Assembly (NCBI GenBank): GCA_012959665.1
Contig: DUCT01000233.1
Location: 9,103 to 48,059, forward strand
Direction of reading: 5' to 3'
Length of the DNA: 38,957 bases
Source of the DNA: Myxococcales bacterium
Lineage (GTDB): Bacteria; Myxococcota_A; UBA9160; UBA4427
Positions 33,346 through 38,957 of this stretch are shown here, in pieces; the first letter of the stretch is position 1, and every line of letters starts with the position of its first letter. The position numbers and the translations under genes are program-made. The notes below the pieces were generated by a model that was not told the origin of the DNA, searched no databases, and was given only the letters and a program-made list of their open reading frames with translations.

Positions 33346-34301
33346 AATCAGCGGCAACTTCGTGGGGCGGCGCCCCCGTCGACATGGATGGTCTGCGCGA
33401 TCGCTACCTGAATTATGCTCGGCTCGAGCAGGGCCTGGCCAAGAAGACCATCGAGGCCTACGCGAGCGACCTGATGCGCTTCATCCGCTACGTGGAGACC
33501 CTCGGTATCACCGAACCCCGGGAACTGACCCGGAACTGCGTTCTGGGATTTGTCGAGCAATTGGCCGAAGAAGGCCTAGTCGCCAGAAGTCGGGCTCGAA
33601 CCCTCTCTGCCCTTCGGCGGATGATCGCCTTCGCGGCGGCGCATCACTGGCTTGAGTCGGATCCCTTGGAAGCCATTTCCACGCCTCGGCAGGGGCTTGG
33701 CCTACCGAAAGTACTTCGCACGGACGAAACCGAAGCGTTGCTCGCGGCGGTGGATACGAGTACACCCCTCGGTCTTCGCGATCGAGCCATGATTGAACTG
33801 CTTTATGGGTCGGGGCTTCGCGTCAGCGAACTGGTCGGGCTCCCTCTTTCGGGCTTCGATATCCAGGCGGGCCTACTGCGGGTCGTGGGCAAGGGAAACA
33901 AGGAGAGGGTGGTGCCGGTGGGGGAGTCCGCATCGGCGGCTGTCCAAGCGTATCTGCGCGAAGGGCGGCCCCGCTTGCTGGGGGGTCATCCGGACCGGGA
34001 TCGGGCTATTTTTCTCAGTCGCCGTCGATCCTCGATGACCCGCCAGAATTTTTTTCTGATGCTGCGCAAACTCGCCCGAGAGGCCGGAATTCCCCAGGAA
34101 CGGGTGTCACCCCACGTGCTCCGGCATGCCTTTGCAACGGATCTTCTCGAAGGGGGCGCCGACTTGCGCTCGATCCAGGCCATGCTGGGTCATTCGGATC
34201 TTTCGACCACCCAGATCTATACCCACGTCAGCCGGGGGCGTCTGCGCGAAACCGTCGAGGAGCGCCATCCCCGGGGAAGCGGAAAGCCGAGGGGGCGATG
34301 A
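33342..34301 (+). CDS. xerD: Xer-type tyrosine recombinase
   Basis: Resolves chromosome dimers at dif during segregation. The 319 residues have an N-terminal SAM-like domain (YLNYARLEQGLAKKTIEAYA) and the catalytic domain with all tyrosine-recombinase residues: R160 (GSGLRVSEL), K184 (VVGKGNKERV), H258 and R261 (HVLRHAFATDLL), H284 (MLGHSDLS) and the nucleophile Y293 (TQIYTHV). XerC and XerD are hard to separate by eye; ERLxxGLxxxTxxAYxxDL and the nearby scpAB favour XerD. It starts in a 4-bp overlap with glnD and ends in one with cca. It is a housekeeping recombinase, not a phage integrase. Confidence 0.93.
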   Translation: MKSAATSWGGAPVDMDGLRDRYLNYARLEQGLAKKTIEAYASDLMRFIRYVETLGITEPRELTRNCVLGFVEQLAEEGLVARSRARTLSALRRMIAFAAAHHWLESDPLEAISTPRQGLGLPKVLRTDETEALLAAVDTSTPLGLRDRAMIELLYGSGLRVSELVGLPLSGFDIQAGLLRVVGKGNKERVVPVGESASAAVQAYLREGRPRLLGGHPDRDRAIFLSRRRSSMTRQNFFLMLRKLAREAGIPQERVSPHVLRHAFATDLLEGGADLRSIQAMLGHSDLSTTQIYTHVSRGRLRETVEERHPRGSGKPRGR

Positions 34302-35626
34302 GGTCTTCCCTGTCGTTGAATAAAGCTCTGGGAAGCCTGCCTCCCGCGTGCCTGCCCCTTGTCCAATCCCTGGGCGAAGAAGCCAGGGCCAGCGGAGGCG
34401 CAGTTTATCTGGTGGGGGGTTCGGTTCGTGACATCCTGCTTGAGCGACCCATTCGCGATGTCGACCTGCTGGCGGTACCCGGAAAGCATGCCTTGCGTAT
34501 CGCCCAGGCGGCCGCGCCCCCAGAGGCACGCGTGGTGGAATTCGGTCGCTTTGGCACTCTCCGGATCGAAACCGCGGAGTGGGCGGTTGATCTTGCGGGG
34601 GCACGAGCGGAATCCTACGCGCGGCCCGCGGCGCTGCCCACGGTGCGCCCCGGATCTCTCGAGGAGGACTTATTGCGCCGGGATTTTTCGGTGAATGCCT
34701 TGGCGCTCGCGCTGCCTTCCGAGTCGGAGCAGGACCCCCTGGAAGTGCTGGACGTATGCAGCGGTCTGGCCGATCTCGAGTCCCGAACCCTGCGAATTCT
34801 CCATCCCCGAAGCTTTCACGACGATCCGACACGAATTCTTCGTGCGGCTCGCCTGGCTCCCCGGCTGGGTTTCAAACTCGCTCGCGCCACGCGATCGGCC
34901 ATGCGGGATGCCTTGCGCGACGGGGCGATGGGGGGCGTGAGTGGCGAGCGCTTGCGTCGGGAGTTCGAAAAAATGTTTGCCGACGTCCACCTTGGGTTGG
35001 AGCCGGGCCTCGCGCTCCGCCAACTCGCTCAGTGGCACGTTCTCTCGGCCCTGGAGCCGGGCCTCGAGTGGCCCAAAGAGACCAATGCGGCGATGCGGCG
35101 CCTGGGCAAAGGTATCGCCGAACCCGAGTGGCGAGCCCACCGGTACCGGCCCTGGGTGCCGGGGCTGGCCCTCTGGCTCGCGCCTTTGCGGCCCGCCCTG
35201 AGGCGTCGTGTTCTCCAGCGTTTCGCCGTGCGGGGCGAGGCCGCCGACCGCATCGCGGGATTTGGCTCCGAACGCGACCGACTCCTGCGCCGCTTGGGCA
35301 AGGCCCGGGGGAGGGGGGCGGTAGACGCTGTGCTGACCGGTATTCACGAAGAAAATCTTCAGGCGCTGGTGGCTTGCTCCGAACCCCTGCTCCGGCGCCG
35401 AATTTTGCGCTGGGCCGCGGAGGACCGAACTCGGCGGGCGCCGCTGAACGGGGACGATCTAGCCAAGTTGGGGCTCGAGGGCCCGGCGGTCGGCAAGGTG
35501 CTTGGCCGGATTCGTGCCGCGCATCTGGACGGCGCCATCGCCAACCGCGAGGAGGCGTTGGGCCTGGCCGTGGAATGGGTTCGGAGAAGAGGGGTGGGCG
35601 AGGCTCGCAATGGGAAGAAGAAATAG
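34298..35626 (+). CDS. cca: CCA tRNA nucleotidyltransferase / poly(A) polymerase family protein
   Basis: Class II nucleotidyltransferase that adds or repairs the CCA end of tRNA; close relatives are poly(A) polymerases. The 442 residues include VYLVGGSVRDILLERPIRDV with the catalytic DxD (DVDLL), the flap/base-selection region EEDLLRRDFSVNALALAL, and DDPTRILRAARLAPRLGF of the neck. The C-terminal half is Arg/Leu-rich and helical, and I see no HD phosphohydrolase motif. CCA-adding activity is the likelier role because RRDFxxNALA is kept, but sequence alone does not settle it. It overlaps xerD by 4 bp; scpA follows after 123 bp. Confidence 0.9.
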   Translation: MRSSLSLNKALGSLPPACLPLVQSLGEEARASGGAVYLVGGSVRDILLERPIRDVDLLAVPGKHALRIAQAAAPPEARVVEFGRFGTLRIETAEWAVDLAGARAESYARPAALPTVRPGSLEEDLLRRDFSVNALALALPSESEQDPLEVLDVCSGLADLESRTLRILHPRSFHDDPTRILRAARLAPRLGFKLARATRSAMRDALRDGAMGGVSGERLRREFEKMFADVHLGLEPGLALRQLAQWHVLSALEPGLEWPKETNAAMRRLGKGIAEPEWRAHRYRPWVPGLALWLAPLRPALRRRVLQRFAVRGEAADRIAGFGSERDRLLRRLGKARGRGAVDAVLTGIHEENLQALVACSEPLLRRRILRWAAEDRTRRAPLNGDDLAKLGLEGPAVGKVLGRIRAAHLDGAIANREEALGLAVEWVRRRGVGEARNGKKK

Positions 35627-35749
35627 GGGCTGTTGGGCGCTTCCGAGGGGCTGCCGGTTGCCGAGGTGGGTGGAATCCCTCATACTCAGGCCGAAGCCCG
35701 TCCCCGTGACCCAATCCCGAAACCGGCTCCCCCCTGGCGTCCCCTTCGT

Positions 35750-36601
35750 ATGACTCTGAGCGATGCCCACAGCGAGCCCGGCTCTTACTCGCCCCTGCAA
35801 GGGGCCGAGGGGGTGCCCGCGTATGCGGTCAAGCTTCCGGTCTTCGAGGGCCCTCTAGACCTGCTCTTGCACCTGATTCGGCAGAACGAGGTGGAGATCG
35901 TCGACATCCCCATCTCTCAGATCGGCGAGCAATATCTCGCCTACATCGAGGTGATGGAAGAACTCAATATCGATATCGCAGGCGAGTACTTGCTGATGGC
36001 CGCGACCCTGGCCCTGATCAAGTCCCGCATGCTGCTGCCTCGGGAGAGCTTGGCGGACAGCGCCGAAGGCATCGATCCCCGCGCCGATCTCATCGCCCGC
36101 TTGCTCGAGTACCAGCAGTACAAGGAGGCGGCCGAGACCCTCTCTCGGCGCCGACTGCTTGGACGCGATGTGTATCGGGCCGAGGGGCCAGGCCCCGAAT
36201 CCATTCCCGAGGCGACCCGAGAGATCGAGGTGGGCCTGTTCGATCTTTTGGAAGCCTTTCGTACGGCCCTGGCGTCCGCGCAGGCAGGCGATCAATTTCA
36301 CGAAGTGGAGAGCGAGGAAATCACGGTTCGCGATCGGATGGGTTTCATCATGAGTCTCTTTGACACGGCGGACACTGTGGAGTTTATGCAGATTTTCCAA
36401 GGAGAGAATGCCACTCGGCCGAGCCGGGCAATGGTTGTGGCCACCTTTCTTGCCATGCTGGAACTGGCTCGCCTCTCCGCACTCCGTCTCTTCCAGAGCC
36501 TCAACGACGCCGGCGCGCCCCAGGGCGAAATTCGACTGCGCGCGGTCCGAGACGACCAGGACGGACCCAATTGGGCCGATCGCATTACGGACACCATGTG
36601 A
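35750..36601 (+). CDS. scpA: segregation and condensation protein A
   Basis: Kleisin subunit of the SMC-ScpAB condensin. The 283 residues show the N-terminal AVKLPVFEGPLDLLLHLIRQ, VDIPISQIGEQYLAYIE and EYLLMAATLALIKSRMLLPR. The winged-helix C-terminus has TFLAMLELARLSALRLFQSL. I chose ATG 35750 because the kleisin block starts about 27 residues later; the open frame back to 35633 uses a TTG start and looks non-coding. scpB follows after 9 bp; the SMC partner gene is not in the window. Confidence 0.95.
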   Translation: MTLSDAHSEPGSYSPLQGAEGVPAYAVKLPVFEGPLDLLLHLIRQNEVEIVDIPISQIGEQYLAYIEVMEELNIDIAGEYLLMAATLALIKSRMLLPRESLADSAEGIDPRADLIARLLEYQQYKEAAETLSRRRLLGRDVYRAEGPGPESIPEATREIEVGLFDLLEAFRTALASAQAGDQFHEVESEEITVRDRMGFIMSLFDTADTVEFMQIFQGENATRPSRAMVVATFLAMLELARLSALRLFQSLNDAGAPQGEIRLRAVRDDQDGPNWADRITDTM

Positions 36602-36610
36602 GGATTTGAG

Positions 36611-37519
36611 ATGGAAGCTTCCCAACAACGCCGAGTGATCGAGGCCCTGATCCTCGCATCCCCCGATCCCGTCACCCTGCAACGGCTTGTCGCGATTGTG
36701 GCCGGGTTGACCCCGGCCGTGGCCAAGGATCGAATCAACGAACTGAACGCCGAGTATGAGGCCCAGAGTCGCGCCTTCGATATTTGGGAAGTGGCCGGAG
36801 GTTTCCAGGTTCGTACCCGGGCGGAGTTTTCCGGTTATGTCCAGCAACTTCGAAAGGATCGGCCCCTGCGGCTCTCCCAGGCGGCCCTCGAGAGCCTCGC
36901 CATCGTGGCCTACAAGCAGCCCCTCACCCGGGCCGAACTCGAACTCGTTCGCGGCGTCGACTCCGGGGCGGTTCTTCGTAGCCTGCTGGATCGTCGCCTG
37001 CTGCGGCTGCTCGGGCATCGTGAAGTCCCCGGGCGCCCGCTGATCTACGGAACCGGTAAACGCTTCCTCGAAGTTTTCGGCTTGGAGTCACTCAAGGAAC
37101 TGCCCTCCCTGCGCGAACTCGAGGAACTTGCTCGGGAGCAGGGCGTGGTCTTGGCCGACCAGGAGGCCGGGGAAAGCGAGTCTGCCGAAGAGACTACTGA
37201 ATCAGCCGAGGGGACGGATGTCGAGGCCCCCGATGGGGTCCAAGCGGCTGAGCCCGGGTCGGGGGCGGAAGACAGAGGCGAGGCCGAGGAGGGTGCGGGG
37301 CTGGGCGGCGAGCCGGTTGTTGGGGCCGCAGGCCAGAATCCGCTCCCGGACGATGGGCAGGCATCGGCTTCGGACGATGGGCAGACGCCCGCTTCGGACG
37401 ATGTGCTGGCTCTCGCTTCGGACGATGCCCCCGCCGAAATCGCCAGGGACACCGGGAATCGCCCAGCACCTCTCACCCAGGCGCAACGGGGAAGTGCGTC
37501 CCCCGTCGCGCCCGAGTAG
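36611..37519 (+). CDS. scpB: segregation and condensation protein B with acidic repeat tail
   Basis: Winged-helix partner of ScpA in condensin. Residues about 1-175 match the family: QRRVIEALILASPDPVTLQRL, FDIWEVAGGFQVRTR, LSQAALESLAIVAYKQPLTRAELE, then YGTGKRFLEVFGLESLKELPSL. The remaining 125 residues form an unusual low-complexity acidic tail, rich in Glu/Asp/Ala/Ser, ending with four 8-residue repeats of a SDDGQxxA type. ScpB proteins are normally under about 200 residues or carry shorter tails. GAGG lies about 10 bases before ATG 36611. The rluB start follows 4 bp after the stop. Confidence 0.95.
   Translation: MEASQQRRVIEALILASPDPVTLQRLVAIVAGLTPAVAKDRINELNAEYEAQSRAFDIWEVAGGFQVRTRAEFSGYVQQLRKDRPLRLSQAALESLAIVAYKQPLTRAELELVRGVDSGAVLRSLLDRRLLRLLGHREVPGRPLIYGTGKRFLEVFGLESLKELPSLRELEELAREQGVVLADQEAGESESAEETTESAEGTDVEAPDGVQAAEPGSGAEDRGEAEEGAGLGGEPVVGAAGQNPLPDDGQASASDDGQTPASDDVLALASDDAPAEIARDTGNRPAPLTQAQRGSASPVAPE
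37348..37443 (+). repeat. four 24-bp coding repeats in the scpB tail
   Basis: GGACGATG recurs at 37348, 37372, 37396 and 37420, exactly 24 bp apart. Encoded units read DDGQASAS, DDGQTPAS, DDVLALAS and DDAPAEIA. A multiple of three, so copy changes keep the frame. Confidence 0.85.
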
Positions 37520-37523
37520 TCCG

Positions 37524-38393
37524 GTGGCACACGGACAATCGCCCCGACATACCCGGAAGCGCCCGGTCGTGGATCCGGAGGCCTCGGCCCCGACTAAAAT
37601 CCGGATTCAAAAGATCCTGGCCTCGGCGGGACTTGCGTCGCGGCGCGGCTCCGAGGATTTGATTCGGACCGGGCGGGTTTCGGTGAATGGTCGGGCTGCC
37701 GTTCTCGGGGATTCGGCCGAACTCGGTACCGATGTGATCACCGTGGATGGCGAGCGTATCCGGATCGAGCGTCCGCGTTACTGGATGCTCCACAAACCGA
37801 CATCGGTGGTGACGACTGTCTCGGATCCCCACGGACGCAAGACGGTCATGCACCTGCTGCCCGAGGGCCTCGGCCCCATTCATCCAGTGGGGCGACTCGA
37901 TCGCGATAGTTCGGGCCTGCTGCTCTTGACCAACGACGGGGAACTGACTCAACTTCTGTTGCATCCGTCGCATCAGAGCGAGAAGGACTACCGGGTGACA
38001 GTGAAGGGCACACTGGACCAGGAGCAGGTGGAGAAGATCCAGAAGGGGCTCTATCTCGAGGACGGCCGCACGGCGCCTGCCAAGCTCAACAAACTTCGCG
38101 CCGATCCCGACACGGGCACGAGTACCTTCGTGTTGACCCTGATCGAAGGCCGCAAACGTCAGATTCGGCGCATGATGCTGGCTGTGGGAAGGCCCGTGAA
38201 GAAACTGACCCGTATTCGCATGGGGCCCATCGTGTTGGGGCGCTTGCCGGTGGGCAAGGCACGACCGCTCCGGGCTGAAGAGGTTCGCAGCCTGAAGGCC
38301 TACGCGGCAAAACTCAAACCCGCACCCCGGGCCCGCAAGCGGTCCCCAGGAGCGCCGAGCAAATCGCCGCCCAGGAGCGATCGGCGGCGCTAG
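37524..38393 (+). CDS. rluB: 23S rRNA pseudouridine synthase, RluB/RsuA type
   Basis: Isomerises a uridine in 23S rRNA. The 289 residues have an S4 RNA-binding domain (RIQKILASAGLASRRGSEDL, about 28-85), the linker YWMLHKPTSVVTTVSDPHGR, the catalytic Asp in HPVGRLDRDSSGLLLLTNDG (D126), KDYRVTVKG and EGRKRQIRRM. A basic Arg/Lys/Pro-rich tail of about 25 residues follows. Placement after scpAB is typical and favours RluB. GTG 37524 is the first start after the scpB stop; the frame is open for over 130 codons upstream, but that lies inside scpB in another frame. Confidence 0.94.
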   Translation: MAHGQSPRHTRKRPVVDPEASAPTKIRIQKILASAGLASRRGSEDLIRTGRVSVNGRAAVLGDSAELGTDVITVDGERIRIERPRYWMLHKPTSVVTTVSDPHGRKTVMHLLPEGLGPIHPVGRLDRDSSGLLLLTNDGELTQLLLHPSHQSEKDYRVTVKGTLDQEQVEKIQKGLYLEDGRTAPAKLNKLRADPDTGTSTFVLTLIEGRKRQIRRMMLAVGRPVKKLTRIRMGPIVLGRLPVGKARPLRAEEVRSLKAYAAKLKPAPRARKRSPGAPSKSPPRSDRRR

Positions 38394-38407
38394 AGCCCGA
38401 CGGGGAA

Positions 38408-38957
38408 TCAGCCCGGGGGCGTTCCCTTGCCTCGCCGGCCGATTCGATCCACCAGCCCCGTGGCGGCCAGGCCGACCAGGATCAGCCCGACGGAAACCGC
38501 CGCTTGGCCAGGCTCTGGGGTGAAGCGTTCGGTGGGCCAGTCCGACCGGTCCAGGGTGCGGGCGGCGGTTTCTGTCAGGACGCTTCCCTTGTGGAGATCC
38601 CCCGGTTGGGGTTCCACGGATCCCTGAAAGGGATAGAGGCCCACCACGGAACCGAGCAGGAGTCCGAGCAAGATGCCCAGGGTGGGCTTTTCAAAGCGAC
38701 CCAGGAGCCAGCGAATCAAGTTCGCGACGCCCACGATACCCACGACAACCCCGATGCCCACGGGCACGAGAACCACGGCGGCCTCGGTCGCCCCGGAGCG
38801 GTCAAAGGCCCCGGACAACAGGGCCTGCTTGAGGCCATCGATGGCGCCGAGGATGGGTTCATACTGGCCCAGCAGGAGCAAAAGGTAGCCCCCGCTGACC
38901 CCGGGCAGAATCATGGCCGATGCCCCCGCGAGCCCAGAAACCATTAGGAGCAGGGGG
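38408..38957 (-). CDS. DUF368 family membrane protein (N-terminus beyond window)
   Basis: Polytopic inner-membrane protein of the DUF368 family, entering from the right edge. The visible part includes GASAMILPGVSGGYLLLLLG, the family hallmark (PGVSGGT/Y), followed by four hydrophobic segments and a basic RIGRRGKGTPPG end. The frame continues past the ATG at 38944 to the window edge, so the start is further right. Recent work links DUF368 proteins to undecaprenyl phosphate recycling (PopT-like); here this is by family name only. Convergent with rluB across 14 bp. Confidence 0.88.
   Translation of the reverse strand, partial: PLLLMVSGLAGASAMILPGVSGGYLLLLLGQYEPILGAIDGLKQALLSGAFDRSGATEAAVVLVPVGIGVVVGIVGVANLIRWLLGRFEKPTLGILLGLLLGSVVGLYPFQGSVEPQPGDLHKGSVLTETAARTLDRSDWPTERFTPEPGQAAVSVGLILVGLAATGLVDRIGRRGKGTPPG

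Noticed and set aside
33342-34301. Tyrosine recombinase as a phage or island integrase
   Set aside because: Length, motifs and setting next to scpAB fit chromosomal Xer; no att-like repeats, tRNA or phage genes around.
34756-35709. 317-codon frame inside cca in another phase
   Set aside because: Arg/Gly/Pro-rich translation typical of a shifted frame; cca motifs are in the other phase.
37128-37523. N-terminal extension of rluB through scpB
   Set aside because: Out of frame within a conserved gene; the S4 domain starts right after GTG 37524.

Overview
This is a GC-rich stretch of an ordinary bacterial chromosome carrying dense housekeeping and biosynthetic genes. I see no tRNA, rRNA, CRISPR array, prophage, transposase or integron. 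Gene order (pheA-hisC-tyrA-rpsA-ihfB-lapA-mutS, then amidase-glnD-xerD-cca-scpA-scpB-rluB), GTG starts and pervasive 1-11 bp gene overlaps suggest a deltaproteobacterial-grade organism (Myxococcota, Desulfobacterota or a related uncultured lineage). That placement is inferred from gene content and order only.

Layout. 1-5093 is a minus-strand block: a small membrane protein, an SDR oxidoreductase, a POT peptide transporter, an ATP-NAD/AcoX-type kinase, a short membrane-anchored protein resembling only the tail of lipase chaperones, and a Sir2 deacylase cut by the window start. 5186-10205 is mixed: greB(+), a DUF502 membrane protein and a sulfotransferase(-), queG(+), a small methyltransferase and a glycerophosphodiester phosphodiesterase(-). 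10332-12857 (+) holds dtd, an unknown 149-aa membrane protein, and a ccdA/tlpA thiol-redox pair. 13078-19609 (+) is a complete, unfused trpEGDCFBA operon behind a recognisable promoter. coaE (-) faces it. From 20784 to 38393 everything is on the plus strand: an aromatic amino-acid unit (pheA, hisC-type aminotransferase, tyrA) overlapping rpsA, then ihfB, lapA and mutS, an amidase, glnD, xer recombinase, cca, scpA, scpB and rluB. A DUF368 membrane protein (-) runs off the right edge.

How it works together. The trp operon makes tryptophan from chorismate. The pheA-hisC-tyrA unit sends chorismate to phenylalanine and tyrosine, and is translationally coupled to ribosomal protein S1. xer recombinase, scpA/scpB and the amidase serve chromosome segregation and cell separation; mutS, ihfB, rluB, cca, greB, queG and dtd serve replication fidelity, nucleoid structure, tRNA/rRNA maturation and transcription.

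I did not find a convincing new multi-gene system. The items most worth a second look are: the minimal lipase-chaperone-like protein (846-1253); the pheA promoter with a roughly 190-nt leader packed with hairpins (20597-20783); a near-perfect 41-nt inverted repeat between rpsA and ihfB; the same 19-nt hairpin before pheA and just before rpsA; tryptophan synthase alpha with Glu in place of catalytic Asp60; and several short tandem-repeat arrays, mostly with a 14-bp period, at gene ends.
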